Positions 20,915 to 33,016 of a DNA stretch of 64,000 bases are shown in pieces; positions within the stretch are counted from its first letter, which is position 1; each line of letters opens with the position of its first letter. The notes beneath the pieces were generated by a model. The model searched no databases. It had not been told where the DNA came from and worked only from the letters and a program-made list of their open reading frames with translations. The stretch covers positions 13,640,001 to 13,704,000 of the forward strand of contig OZ316894.1 of the NCBI GenBank assembly GCA_973895155.1. Direction: 5' to 3'. The translations under genes were made by a program, and so were the position numbers. The DNA is from Marsupella aquatica (lineage: Eukaryota > Marchantiophyta).

Positions 20915-21810
20915 GCGGCGGAGTAGGAATAGATTAGGATTAGGACTAGCTTAGTCAGGTTCTTGGGACAGGCACCTGCCTTCGGTACAGCATTGCTGCC
21001 ATGCTGTCCAGCCTGCGTAGATTAGGATCTTCTAATAAGACACAGCCGTTTCTGGCCTGATTGTCAGCTTAGTTAAGACCTTAGTCAGTGAATCTTTGGC
21101 GAGAGGACACCCCGTCCCTCGGCCCTTAGTATTTAGTGCACCCCCCGGTAGAGGCAGGGGGGTTTTTAGTTGCAGAGTTGGGCGTCCGCGGTAGATGCGG
21201 GGAGTCCCGACCTCTGGGAATGAAAGAGTACCAAGGGGAGGGGGTAGGACTAAGCTCGTCGGGCGAGTGCGGAGCCGGGCTCCGTTGTAGTGTGCACCCT
21301 CGGCCTTGAACCTGTTCATTCCGGGGCTGTCGGGTCAACTAAGTGTACGCATATGTTCCCTTTGTAGTAAAATCCTTTCCCATCATTTTCCTTCGTGTAA
21401 ATCGAGATTGTATGCATGTGCGCGTGTATGTGTGTGGGTTTCTTGTATATGGGTGGCAGCGCCAGGCCGAACGCACTACCTGAGACATGCACAGGGTGCA
21501 GCCTGCGGGTAAGTGGTTGCGAGCACGGGTTGAGGACCTATATCATCGAATCCGGATCGAAGGCGGATAGCGCGAAGGCTTAGAAGCCCTTAAGCCGGGG
21601 TCGATCCTGCTATCGACTAAGGTACGTTCCGGCGGTGGAACACAAACCATACCTAGGAGGTGTCCGTATTTAGCAGTATGCGCACTTAGCGCTAGTTTAC
21701 AAGAGTAAGGTGCATTACGTGCTTCCCTTCCTGCCCGAACCCTCAGATTTACAAGGGATGTGCCCGTCTAAGCTGAAGTCTGAGTTAAGGCCGCAGCCAA
21801 TGACGTGACA

Positions 21811-21815
21811 GTCCT
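21811..21815 (+). repeat. Right target-site duplication of element A (gtcct)
   Basis: Matches 1920-1924. Confidence 0.9.
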
Positions 21816-24042
21816 TGTACCTTCACCGCACCGTTGTGTCCTTCCCAATGCCTCCTCTATAGTTGCTTCTTGTCTGCAACTCTACAGCTCCCCGTGTTGC
21901 TTTGCCGCACTTAGTTATAATCCAACGCCCGATCGTGACCAATAAGAGTTTTCTCCTGCTGGACAGCACTAGGCATTTGTCCAATCTCTTGATCACGCGT
22001 AAGCAGCTACAGGTATGAATCACTCAGTTGGCAGCTTGATACGCTTACAGCAAGAGGGTGCAATAGGTAGAAGCTCGCACTACCTAGACCAGCACAAGGA
22101 CAAAGCATTAACATTCAAACTGTACCATGGAGCTAGAGAAAACCACAGAGTAATTGAAGCCTAACAATACCCTTCTTAGCTCCCGACTCCAAACTCTCGG
22201 CTCCCAGTTTGCAAGAACAAGCACTATGAAAATATGGATTCCCACACTGACTGTGTCTGCAGAACAGATGCAACCCGCATGCAGCTTCACCAGCTCAACG
22301 GCAGCTTGACAACTGAAGGACCTCCCAATGAACCTCACGGCCTCCTGATGCTTGTTATGGGTGCAGCAAAAGGGTCTATACCACAACTGTGACCAAGATT
22401 GTCACCCAAAACCTTGAAGAAACCCCAACCTCTGACTCCTCAAACTCCGACAAGCTCCTCATGAACGTTGCAGCAGCCACAACCTTCTTTGCCCTACCAG
22501 CCAAAAACTAAATGTCCCTAAAGGAGATTGAGCAGGAATGCAGGTCTATGAGTAGAGTGCAAGCGCAAGGTTAGATCACCGCAACTGCCTGAACACTGCT
22601 CCTCGAGAGCATAAACAAGCACATAACGCGCGGGAAGTTCACTCCGCAATGGTCGCAAAAAGTGGGCAACACTGAAAGGAAAACCCTACGTAAAACCCCG
22701 AACACTCCACCCCTCACGTTCTAAGTTCAATGACAATGGCGAAAACTCCAAAGAGACTCCCAAAGTGAAGTTTAGTGCCTAAAACCAAATTAGGGGAAGC
22801 CACTCAGCCTTACCATTTGAGTGAGCCGTTGAGTGTCACCCAAAGTGGGACAAAGCTACAAAGTGTTACTGCATGGCCAACTTAGGCAATGAATGGTCAT
22901 ATTTGCACATACATGGTCGGTAGTGACATTTTATTGCACGCCGTAATCAGGATTAAGGTTGCCCAACATTATATCCGGTCCTAAAATGCAATATTCCCGG
23001 TGCAAGAATGTGACCTAACTCTAATGTATGAAAAAGGACCGGTACAAATCTACCTTTGTGCATCTCGACCTTTTATAGATGGATTTAGTAATGGCCAAGA
23101 ATATCTTGACCATCCCTCCATGGTCCAACCTCCATGAACCCCACTTTAAACCCAAAACCTTTTTGGTCACAAATAAGGACATTTAATGAGTTATGCCCCT
23201 TGCTATCACCCTCTTTATAGAATTTTTTTTTTGTTTGAAATTTTACATTTATTCCGCGTGAACCCCACGGATGGGGGAACCAGCAGGCCAAACGGCATCA
23301 TAAAACCTCAACGCCCAAAGGAGGCAATAACAAAGAGTTACTCAACAAGGGTCATCAGATCAGGCAAAGATTGCGAAGCCGTTCTTCTAGTGGTCCATGC
23401 AACAAGTAACAACTAGGGAATAAACACTAGAAGGCGCGGTAGGTCAGCATAGTGTAAGTGTAAAGTGTCAAAGCATTGTCTAGTACTGAATTAATCCACC
23501 TAATCAGTAAGAAGGGGGTGTATACTGTAATGGGAAAAAGAAAATTAAAAAACCAAGGCATGAGCAAGGGCCACCAAGAGTGGTGCAGCTATAAGCTATA
23601 GGGATTGAACATAGTGCGGGGGGGGCAGTGGCACTATGTATGAGGAAATCACGGGAGTATCGGTGTCAAATGAGTCGACAAAACTCCCAGATAGCCACAC
23701 AATATAAATCAATCTCACAGAAGGCTGCCATCAATGGAGGAAACAATTTGACACGACCCACATCTGAGAGTGTGAATTCGCTCGATCTCCAGCAGTTCTT
23801 TGGCACTCGATAGACGCCGGTGCTTTCGGCTCAAAGATGAAGGAGAATTACCCCTCCTCAACATAGAGTGAACATTACCCATGATGTGCTAGACTATTCA
23901 CCCTTCACAAAGTATCAAGGTTACTTCTCATAGTCTTTTAGTGAACCATAAAACTCTCATAGTCTTTTCTAGTCTTCAACAAAACCGGTGCAATGGGTGC
24001 GAGTCATTTTAAGTATGGAAAAAGGACTTAGTGGGCATAGTC
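21816..24042. other. Flank of element A without recognised genes
   Basis: This is the continuation of the sequence at 1-1919. It holds only short ORFs. One on the minus strand (22386 to 22108) has several Cys and a hydrophobic segment, HIFIVLVLAN, and might belong to the same decayed locus as the cysteine-rich ORF at 194-717, but this is speculative. A run of T lies near 23222. Confidence 0.4.
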
Positions 24043-24711
24043 CTATAAGGTATGGTCTAAATTGCCCCGGTTTCTACTAGTGAACCTGTCCAATCTAGAC
24101 TGGGTGAGGTTCGCATGCCGGAGGCGTCTCCATGTGTATCTTGATCCTATCACTGTGCAGCCCAGGTTATACACATCAATAAGATCCAATTGCACTTGTA
24201 AAAATTGCCAACATTCTGCCTCCCGTCCCTTCAGTAAGGAGGATCCGCTCGATGAATCCATCCTAGATTCAGTCATGTTGAAATCACCGCACAAAATCCA
24301 GTTCGCTTGTGGCAGTTCTACCTTGAGTTCATGCCATAACAGAGCCCGTTGTCTTGCAGAGTTGGGGGCATACACACTTACCACTCCAATCATACGACTA
24401 GTATGCTCTATAATCACCCATACCGCTCTCCCAAGCTCAAGTGTACCGGATCTAATCACTTTAAGCAGGGGTTGTATGAGCAGGGCTGACCCCCCACGTC
24501 CCTCATCCGGGGCCGCAGAGAAGTGTTGATACAATGGTAGAATAGTACGTAGGGCAATGTCCAATCTGAACTATTCTGACTTCACTTCTTGTAATGCAAA
24601 TATATCCAGAGGGGGCCTTAATGCCATGGCCCAGTTTTTGATCACATGTTTCCTATTGGGCTCACACAGCCCGCACACATTCCAAGAGGCGATTTTCCAT
24701 GGGCTATCCAT
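24043..24711 (-). pseudogene. LINE ORF2 start: endonuclease domain
   Basis: Begins at ATG 24711 with KIASWNVCGL and LQEVKSE, then CGDFNM and SRLDRF, the familiar order of the exonuclease-endonuclease-phosphatase fold in LINE ORF2. An in-frame TAG lies at 24571-24573. It ends at 24043, directly after the endonuclease, with no RT. Confidence 0.8.
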
Positions 24712-24760
24712 TTAGGCTATCCAACAGAGGTAAGCCCGAGGATCCAGCAACCCCCCTCAC

Positions 24761-26545
24761 CTAGATACAAGGACAAGCCCCAGGTGAGGCCACCCTGCCA
24801 ATTCTTTCAGCCGGGGGAGTGACCCCCAGTTCCGGGTTACCCAGGATCCGAGTCCCCACAGGAGAAGAAGCAACCAGTGGAGTCAAGCTCCTGGCAGACC
24901 CACTCGTATGTTCCGTTATCTCCCTAGCCTCCTCAGTGGCAGCAGCAACACCTCCCGGTCCACTTCCCTCTGCAACCAACAACGGCTCATGTGAGAAGCT
25001 TAAAGAGCGCTGTTTTTTCCCTTCCATCTTATCTTTTTCCAGTTTGCGATTTGGGGGGGTTCTCAACTCTTGTTTCCTTGCTCTAAGTTTAGTTTGACTT
25101 CGTGATATGTATTCTTTGTACTCTGAGAGCTCCATGTCAGTATCCCCATGAAATGAGTAGTCATCAACACCAACAGTCCCCGGCTGCAGCAAAGTGCCAG
25201 GCCTAGATTCACCCAGGCTCCTTCCCCCGTCAACTCCTTCACCATTGTCCCCTGTCCCCCTCTCGTCAAGCCCCAAAGTGTCCAGCTGCACACCAGCATC
25301 CCCAGGGTCCACAGGAAAAGAGGGTCCGACCCCCAGCCTGAAAACCCTAGACGTCCCGCTACCATTTTGATCACCGACAGTCACAGGTGCAGCCCCAATA
25401 ATTCCTCCTTGTGTACCACTAGCCTGCAATAGAATATTTTCCACCTGCAATATGTCTGCTTCCACTCCAGTATCAACTGGGACCATACCAGGCTTAAGCT
25501 GAAGACCATCAGTACGTACCTCAGCTACCGTTGAAGGAGGATCCGTAGCCACTTCAGCCACCCGGTAAGGGGCAGCTGCCGGGTCCAAAGTCTTCTTAGA
25601 TAATCCCGGAGCTTCATTCTCCACTTCCGTGCTTCCCATGACACAGTCTCTAGCAAGATGACCTTTAAGGTTGCATTTAAAGCAATGATACGGGATGTTC
25701 CTGAATGGAACAGGCTGCCAGATTATGATGTCATCTCTAATTCTAATCCGAGCACTAGCTGGGATCTCCCTTTTAGTGTCCCATAGAATGCAGGCCCTAT
25801 CATGTGGGTAGGAGCTGAACTCATCCCCCTGGATGTAATACAGCAGCTGTCCAAAGGATTCCGCAATCTTCCTCCTGCATCCTTCAAGTACTAGTGCTCT
25901 GTATGGAATCTCAATCTAGACCGGCAATTTAGTGTATGATTCATTCTTGATGTCAACCGAGGGATCCCACACAAAGGTATAGACAAACCTGCATTCCATG
26001 AACCACGGTGCATACTCCAACGCTGCATCCCGATGATCAGGCTGTGCAAACACTACCAAGTAGAAATTCTTTCCTACATACTTAACTTGCAAAATCTGCC
26101 AGTTCATCTCTTGCACCATCGTTTCCTCAACCCACTCTCGGAAAACCGGGAGCAAAGGAGTTCTGTCAGTGAAAAAGCATAGAATAGCACAGTTGTACAA
26201 TTTCCTAGCATTACTAGCTGCTTCATCCAGGCTCCATTCAACCGTGGTATATAACTTCTCGTGCCAATCATCTTTGGAATGCTCCCCAATTTCTTTAAGG
26301 ATCCAAATGCACTCCTCTGATGTTTCCTTAGGTTCTTCCTCCTCAAGCATCTCCGCATCTATGTTTACCCTCCCAGTACCAGACGCTCCCTGTCGTTGCC
26401 TCTCTTCATGAAATCCATCCGCTGTTCCGATCTGCCTCCCAGAATTTTCACTCAAGCTCTTGCCAGCTCCAGAATCCATTAGTCTTGAATTTGGAGCAGT
26501 TTGCTGCTGCGAATTTTGCTCCGCTTCCCATTGCCGTTGAGCCAA
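24761..26545 (-). pseudogene. LINE ORF1 (DUF4283 and zinc knuckle)
   Basis: Opens with MAQRQWEAEQ. The middle (LYNCAILCFFTDRTPLLPV, then YAPWFMECRFVYTFVWDP) fits the DUF4283 nucleic-acid-binding region of plant LINE ORF1. A CX2CX4HX4C knuckle (CFKCNLKGHLARDC) lies near 25660. A Ser/Pro-rich tail with a basic segment (KMEGKKQR) follows. An in-frame TAG at 25916-25918 splits the frame. TAG at 24761 probably is the natural stop. Confidence 0.75.
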
Positions 26546-27403
26546 GGGAAAGGTTTCAGGTCAAGATTCAATAATACCATTGCCATCCGCAGTGTATCAA
26601 GTGCGTGCATCCTGGGGAGAATACTGCTATCTATTGGCATCAAAGCTCACTCCACCCCTCATTGACGAGTGGCCGCCCCTACCACCAGCATGACCTCCCT
26701 GCCAATCCGCCCCCGCAGAACCAAAACGCGAGCCCCGTGCACCAGAAATTCTGCCACGATCATTTGTATAATGCTACCCTCCTTCTCTAGGTCCATAGTA
26801 GTCCATTTCTCAACACGATTACTCCTAAGCCTAACGGAATTCACACTTGATCAGTCCCGATCCTTACCTGAGTATTGGTTGTTTGATTCTTCCCGAACCA
26901 CGCATGTAATAGAGAGGGCTTACTTGATCAAACCCCAGGCACCATCCGTGGCAGCACTCAGTAGCAGCGCACTCCCAGACCCATGACTTACTTACTCAGA
27001 GTTGTGTCACTCAATAGCAGCGTACTCCCAAATCCACGCCTTACTTACGCAGAGTACCCCTCAAGAACCAATTCCGTCGCTCTGTCCCAGCCCTTATGTA
27101 ATGCATCACCACAATCCGGGAGGAGCACTATGTACTCCTCAAGGATCCTAGTGAGGTACCCCACAGCGCAAGCCACCAAGATAGTACCAACGTTTTTACT
27201 GAATTGCTCCTAGTAGTGCCCGATCTCCACTGTCTTCGCACATAAGAGAGAAAGAGGCGCAAATGTGATCACCTCCCACACTACCCCCATGCTTCCGTTT
27301 GTTGTTTCACCTCTCCGTTTTCTCAACCCTAAGCCTTTGTTCAGTCACCTCCGCACGATGCTGTCATCCAGGTGAGGCCAACCGGATTTTCCCGCAAGCA
27401 GCA
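26546..27403. other. No recognised feature
   Basis: The first part could be LINE 5' untranslated sequence. A short repeat of the words cactcarTAGCAGCGYACTCCC occurs at about 26955 and 27007. No gene is supported. Confidence 0.35.
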
Positions 27404-28292
27404 CTAATCCAAACTACGTAATGTGCTCCTTCCATGTGGATCCATCAGCAACAATCTTGTCTTGTACATCATATTTGCACCATAACCTAACTTAAGCAAC
27501 TGCGCAAACCTCTCGATCAGGATCTCCCTTTCCTCCCAACCATATCGCTGCTCGTAACTTCGGTATAGAACAGAAACCAGCCTATCGACTTCCCCTTTCA
27601 ACTCATCTACCTCCTCCACATGACCATTATCATTCCTTAGCGAAAACCCCCAAGAACCTCGTGAGGGGAGCAAAAAGCCAGTGCCGCTTTTGCGCCAGTT
27701 TCAGTTCTCGATCAGTTCCATTAGTATGGCATTCCATTATGACTTGATAGACTTGTCAAGTATAACAACCCTCACACCTCTGAACATGGTACGGTCTGGG
27801 ATGGGTCCTGTCTCATATGGGATCATGTTGTTGTATACTTTTGTGATCTGGTCAATAGACGGAACCCTACTCCCACCTCTCCCTGCAATTCTATGAGCCT
27901 TGTGCCAATCTCGATTGTCTTTCATCATTTGGACGCTATTGTACTTGCTCTCAAACAAATTGTAATCATCAGGATCTTGGACACTCCCTTTTCTAAGGGA
28001 GTCAGACATCCATTCTACTGAAAGTATTTTGACATGCCTCAAGAAGACTTTGTCATAGAAACCAACCAAGATGCCATTTTCAGACAATGTTCCCATGTTT
28101 CTGCAATAATATGGGTGACTTGAGTGTCCTGTAGTTGAGATTGTGTCTCTGTACCGTGACGCTCAATGAGTTTTCTCCTAAGGATATCCAATCTTGCACT
28201 CTGAATACCTGGGACAAAAAAGACTCTGACCCCTTGGAAGACACTGGGAAGGTGGAAGGGGGACAGGTTCACGCTTCCGTTTGGAAGGCATG
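27404..28292 (-). pseudogene. BRCT-domain protein remnant, DNA polymerase lambda-like N-terminus
   Basis: A start at ATG 28292 gives MPSKRKREP, a basic N-terminus. After a one-base shift it continues FQGVRVFFVPGIQSARLD and VTHIIAE, then after a second shift near 28096 VKILSVEWMSDSLRKG. That is the order of a BRCT fold, and the opening resembles the BRCT of plant DNA polymerase lambda. Downstream segments (27404-27960) are not recognised. No polymerase domain is present. The open frames suggest a captured or truncated host gene. It lies just left of transposon DT1 and on the same strand as the transposase. Confidence 0.5.
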
Positions 28293-28773
28293 ATGCCTCT
28301 TGTAATAGAAGCCAATAGAGAAATACCAGTGCCCGCGTTGCCTGTCCCTCAATGCTTCAGCCCAATGCTCTCTGATGACACAAAGTGCACTCTAGCTCCC
28401 TGATTGTGGCCCACATGACAGGATCAAAAGTCAATACATGCAGTAAATCCCAACACGGGGTTATAGGAGGATTTACATCGTGCCAGGAAACAAGAGTTTT
28501 TTTTACTGTTACGAGCAAAAACTTTCCTCATATCAAGAAAATGTAACTGTTATGAGCAAAGTTTTTACTCACATCAGGAAATACCTGCTTCAAATTTACT
28601 TCCTATTCACAGTCACCAGCAAAACAAATAAAAAATCCTTCCCAAAACTCCATTCAATTTTATGTTTCCAGTGACTCATAGTACTATCACGGCGTTCAAA
28701 ACCCAACTTTAATCAAAACGAGGCATTGTCCTAACCTCAAAAGTACACGATCTAAATCGACTGTCAATAATAC

Positions 28774-28788
28774 TAGCACCAGGCGCTA
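28774..28788 (+). repeat. DT1 palindrome 1
   Basis: TAGCACCAGGCGCTA in the 3' flank of the transposase gene. Confidence 0.8.
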
Positions 28789-28946
28789 TCATTGATGACA
28801 CTCTACTTTAAGAAACTAAAAACGTATAATGTACTGATTCCCAAAAACCCTCTTGGTAGGGTATAACGACCATGATTGGAAAACCAACTCTAATAAAAAC
28901 AAGGCAATACAATTAGACAATTAATGAATCAATATGTCAATAATAC

Positions 28947-28961
28947 TAGCGCCAGGCGCTA
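28947..28961 (+). repeat. DT1 palindrome 2
   Basis: TAGCGCCAGGCGCTA in the second 170-bp repeat unit. Confidence 0.85.
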
Positions 28962-30704
28962 CCTATGATGACACTCTACATTAAAAATATGTAACATACT
29001 CATTCTAAAAAATGTCTATCTGATAATGCCGTTGGATAACGACAAATAAAAGAAAGCATGGTTGAACGTAAACCACACAATAGCCAACGGTTTCCACTCA
29101 AGTTTCCTGTTCCAACAAGAGACGTACTTCTCCAACGGTGAGTATCGGCTGATTTGACAATGTGGATTCTTGTAGGTCCAGCTTGAGAACATTTTTATAA
29201 ATCCAGTACAGATGTTTACAAGGCATGAAAGGTTTTCTGTGGGCATGACGACGGTAAAAATCTTCGTAAGAACAGCACGGGAAGCAGCAAATCTGAACCC
29301 AATAGGCAATCACAGAGTGATGATTGATGTGTGATTGGACGCAAAATTGTTTGCCCCATCCATTTCCTGTTGCAACATCTCTGGAACATATTACTTTCAT
29401 CTCCTCTTTCTCAACTGCTTCAATCTTCTTATAGTGCAACTTAGTTAGATGCACTCTTTGTAAGCACGTCCTTCCATTTCGAGATAAATAGCGAATTGTT
29501 GGCTCAACTAGATTGATCCTTTCAGGGAAAGCATTGACATCAATGCGGAGATCGAGTCCAATTGGTGCATTTTCTACACCATGACCTACACCACCGATTG
29601 ATATTCCATTCTCCTTCAGAAACCCGACCTCCACTGCGGAAAGATTTGTACTCAATGCAACAGGTAGGTGATCGACAGGGGGAGGAACGTTCACCATACC
29701 TTTTCGAGGACGACTTTTGTAACAAACATTATTTGGACAGAACCAGATCAGGTCCGGATGTGGTTCCCCTCTGAAAAGCCGCGTTGCTCGAACTGCAATA
29801 CCAACAACTCCACTTGCCGTCCGGTAATCTACCTTCTTTAATCGATTTTGACATTCATCACGATCTCCTTGTCCGCCAAGGGATCCATTACAAACAGGTC
29901 CGGCCCCATGCTTCAAAGTTTGACGAATATGCCAGGATCCAGAAGGAACATTGGCCTCTAACACAGGCGGGGTTTCTTCTTGAACAACATATACTAGGGG
30001 AGTAATTGGAGTCACAGATGACCTCGTTTGCATTGGAGGAGGAGGCGTCCGCTCGTTAAGACTATAGAAACAATCGCTCTCTGTAAGATTGACGACTTCA
30101 CCCTCTTGGACTAGAGGTTCAGATCGAATGGGAAAAAATTCAGTTCTATTTAGATTTCTTCGCTTGAAACCTCGGGTGTTTGGAGTTGTAATGAGGACAG
30201 TATCGTGCATGTGGGAGTCTTGAGCAGAGACGTTTCCAGTAGCATGGCCCTTCCTCTTTACTGATTGTGTAACTACATCCCCGTTCAAAGGTGAACTCCT
30301 TTCCAAATCGAATTCAGCCGCATTGGAAAGGAAAAGGTTCGAAGCCTCTTCAAACAACCGTGGGGACCCCGCTAGATCAGCAGATCGGAAAGCCAACTCA
30401 AACACAGTTGGACCATTCCCTCTGTCCAATCCTCTTTTGTAAGTCGTATAGGCGGCAATTTGAGATATCGCCCTGTTCTGATCTGTTTCACACCCTTCAA
30501 AGATGCCAACTTTCTTCTTGGTTTGCCAAGCAATCATCGACTCATGAGACGACTCGGATCCACCACAATTTGGAATCATCGCCGCTTCTTCTGCACTCTT
30601 GCTCTGGAGAAATCAAGCAACAAGTTTAGAGAGTTCAATAGCGCCAAGAAATATCAAATAGAACCCAGAATGCTAGTACATCTAACAAGTATTACCTTTT
30701 TGAG

Positions 30705-30719
30705 TAGCGCCAGGCGCTA
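30705..30719 (+). repeat. DT1 palindrome 3 (intronic)
   Basis: TAGCGCCAGGCGCTA. Confidence 0.85.
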
Positions 30720-30769
30720 GCCTAGAGACCCTCAATACTACTAAAGGCATAGAGTAGAACCAGTATGAG

Positions 30770-30784
30770 TAGCGCCAGGCGCTA
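30770..30784 (+). repeat. DT1 palindrome 4 (intronic)
   Basis: TAGCGCCAGGCGCTA. Confidence 0.85.
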
Positions 30785-33001
30785 ACCAACAAGTGTTTAG
30801 AAAACTCACCAATCTGATAAAGTTCCCCCATTGGCGCCATCAGACCACCCACCAAGATATCCAACCTTGCAACATTCGTAATTTCCCAGGGTAACAATTA
30901 CCAGCCCTCCACCACGCATCAATTTCTCTCGATATACGATATGCCTCAATAAACGATTCTGCATTCCGCAACCTATCCCAAAGGGCACGATGTTCACCCT
31001 GCTTTCCCTCATGAATGCCTTCGATTGAGTGTCTCCAAAATGACTGGAAGAAATGAAACGCATCTGATCGTTCACGTTAAGGATTTGGTATTCCCCCAAA
31101 GAACACATTCCTGACAGCATTCCAACCTGCTTGAGCATTGTCTACCATGAAACCATGAATGTGTACATTCTCAAGACCATTCTTAGCCGCTACCTCCAAC
31201 ATTAGACGCCAAGCCCTCTCAAGTGATTTTGTATCTTCTGCCCGCAGCTCGCAAGTGAATATCGTGCAAAGTGCACGATAGTTATGGTCATAAACATGGA
31301 CACTGAACGTAAGCCAATCCTTAGTCATTCGATGCATCACATCAAAACTTACCCAAGCACCCTCAAGAGGCCCTCCGGGGATCATCCTTCGAAGAAGATC
31401 TAGACCAGAGCCTTAACCCTTAATGGACATTTTGAAAATGTGTGCACTTTCATCTTGGCATCCTTGCCCGGGCAACAAGAACCTTTGAAGAAAAGGGAAG
31501 GAAATGTTCTTTTGCATGCTAACCAGAAATTCCAGCTCCCCTCTTCCTTTCTGGTCTTGACGAATACTTCTGAGAAGATTCACAAATTTTTGAGGGGTTG
31601 AGATCACCTGAAGAGATTCAAAAATCTCTGTCTCTTCTATTGGGATCATATCCTTCACGGATGACTCACACATCGCTTTAAAAAGAGATCCGGTGACTGT
31701 GTTCTTCATACCCGAAGTAGTTGCACGCGGATTCAAACTCAAACCTTTCTCCAAGTGTATCTTTGCCACCTTTTCAGCCTCTCTGGAAAACACTTGCTTG
31801 CTAGGATGATTATGAAATCCCATGTGAATAGCAAGACGTGACATATGCTTAGCGGATTCCGCTTCAACTTTGGAAGATGCGTACATGTAGAACATCATGG
31901 CTGGACACGATTCAACGCAAAATGGATGCTCCAAACAGTAATGACAAATAATCCTGCCTTCAGGAATGAGTTGCCCGACCACATGCAGACCAGAAAGCTT
32001 TGGAATTTTCCCCCAAAACCGTGCATTCCTCCTTTCATGTTCGACCCAGAACTCACATGAATTGTTACGACATTCTAGAAAACCGGTGAAGAACACTTTC
32101 CCAAAATCCCACATCTTTTTGGGGACAACATTTGCGGAAGTTGTGACAATCTGAGTCCAATAGTAACAGTCTTTCCCCCGATCCATGTCTCGGAGACGTT
32201 CACCTTTTGAACAAACTCCAACAACAGGAGGCAATTCAAAAACAACATTCCCATTGTACGTGCCTGGCAAGCTTGATACTTGCTCAAATCTATAATCATT
32301 CCTTCGCATGAATCTAGAGATCTCACTCTGACCTTTTGATTGTAGAATCGTATCAAGCACACTCCTCTGGTAGACAATCAAATTGGCACCCTTAGTCAAC
32401 ACATCCACTGCCTCCATTTTCACATTGTTTTGAGGAACAGGAACCTTTGAAATGTCTTGATCATCACTACTATCTGAAAGGTCAATCAAATCTACTTTCA
32501 TCATATCCTTTGACGACAAGGATGGTACCTCAAATTTCCCTAAACTAACAATATCGTACCTCACACCACCGCACAATCTCCAATGCCAAACTCCTCCAGT
32601 GACATGAGCGTCAACAACCACATCTGATCTTGAGATCATGATTCTGTGTATACTCACACCAAGGATTCCAAACCTGGTGGCAAGAAAATCCTCGGAAATA
32701 TGATCATGTTGCTTAGGACTTGGCAGAGGGATTGACACTAGGTCTCCAGGCGGAGAGCGAGAGATTACAATTAGAATCCATCGAGAATGATTTCCTGAAT
32801 TTTGGTTCCGGACAATTCATTTGTGATGAATAGAACCGTTGAAAGTACGACAAATTGCCGGTCATCAATGAATGTTTGTCATTTTCTAACGGCATTACAA
32901 ATTGACAGTCTATGAGATATTGTATCATAGGTGACCATAATTCTCTCCAAAATAGATGTTCTACACATATATTCATATCAAATCAATGAAATTTAGAATG
33001 G

Positions 33002-33016
33002 TAGCGCCTGGCGCTA
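33002..33016 (+). repeat. DT1 palindrome 5 (promoter side)
   Basis: TAGCGCCTGGCGCTA, upstream of the transposase gene and about 75 bp from the edge of retrotransposon B. Confidence 0.85.

Larger units (their letters stand above)
1925..21810 (+). mobile_element. Ty3/gypsy-type LTR retrotransposon A with giant coding LTRs
   Basis: The element runs from TGTGACGCCGCC to ATGACGTGACA and is flanked by gtcct on both sides. Order: 5' LTR (1925-7433), primer-binding-site candidate, gag, protease, RT, RNase H, integrase, purine tract, 3' LTR (18179-21810). Protease-RT-RNaseH-integrase order makes it Ty3/gypsy; no chromodomain is visible. Two later insertions sit inside it: solo LTR E in the 5' LTR and element D in pol, between RNase H and integrase. 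The coding part is dead through stops, frameshifts and the D insertion. The large LTR-borne ORF is the remarkable part. Confidence 0.93.
18179..21810 (+). repeat. 3' LTR of element A
   Basis: 3,632 bp, TGTGACGCCGCC to TGACGTGACA, followed by the target duplication gtcct. It lacks the E insertion and has its own deletion of about 365 bp at 20217/20218 relative to the 5' LTR (5477 to about 5841), with one or two bases of microhomology. Outside these the two LTRs differ only by scattered substitutions. Confidence 0.93.
24043..26545 (-). mobile_element. LINE fragment: ORF1 plus endonuclease, RT missing
   Basis: On the minus strand, a DUF4283 plus zinc-knuckle ORF1 is followed by the start of an AP-endonuclease domain, the order of plant L1-type elements. 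The sequence stops being recognisable just after the endonuclease, so RT and the 3' end are absent. That is the reverse of ordinary 5' truncation and suggests a later deletion. Confidence 0.8.
28293..29097. repeat. Repeat-rich 3' flank of DT1
   Basis: Two diverged repeats of about 170 bp (about 28715-28880 and 28890-29010) share tcaataatactagc, the 15-bp palindrome and gatgacactctac. A shorter duplication near 28495 and 28545 repeats gttaYgagcaaa. No gene is seen. The stretch probably is the 3' untranslated or sub-terminal region of DT1. Confidence 0.6.
30604..30809 (-). other. Transposase intron with two DT1 palindromes
   Basis: Donor GTGAGT and acceptor TCTCCAG. The flanking exon ends match those around the DT2 intron at 59695-59787, so the intron position is conserved. 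Two exact copies of TAGCGCCAGGCGCTA lie inside. Confidence 0.75.
29098..32800 (-). pseudogene. DT1 transposase, MULE-like with SWIM zinc finger
   Basis: Two exons. Exon 1 (about 32800-30810) holds a conserved N-terminal region (YNGNVVFELPPV, CLEHPFCVESCPAMMF, HMSRLAIHMGFHNH) and an RNase-H-like core: WVSFDVMHRM, TFSVHVYDHNY, ELRAED and GFMVDNAQAGW, fitting the first two acidic residues of a MULE-type DDE domain. Exon 2 (30603-29098) ends in a CxC...CxH finger (CSYEDFYRRH, then MPCKHLYW), as in SWIM domains. The intron is 30604-30809 (GTGAGT...CCAG). TAA at 31413-31415 and a frameshift near 31090 break it. It aligns along most of its length with 58120-61850. Catalysis of DNA transposition is inferred from family resemblance; the third acidic residue was not placed. 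Confidence 0.75.
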
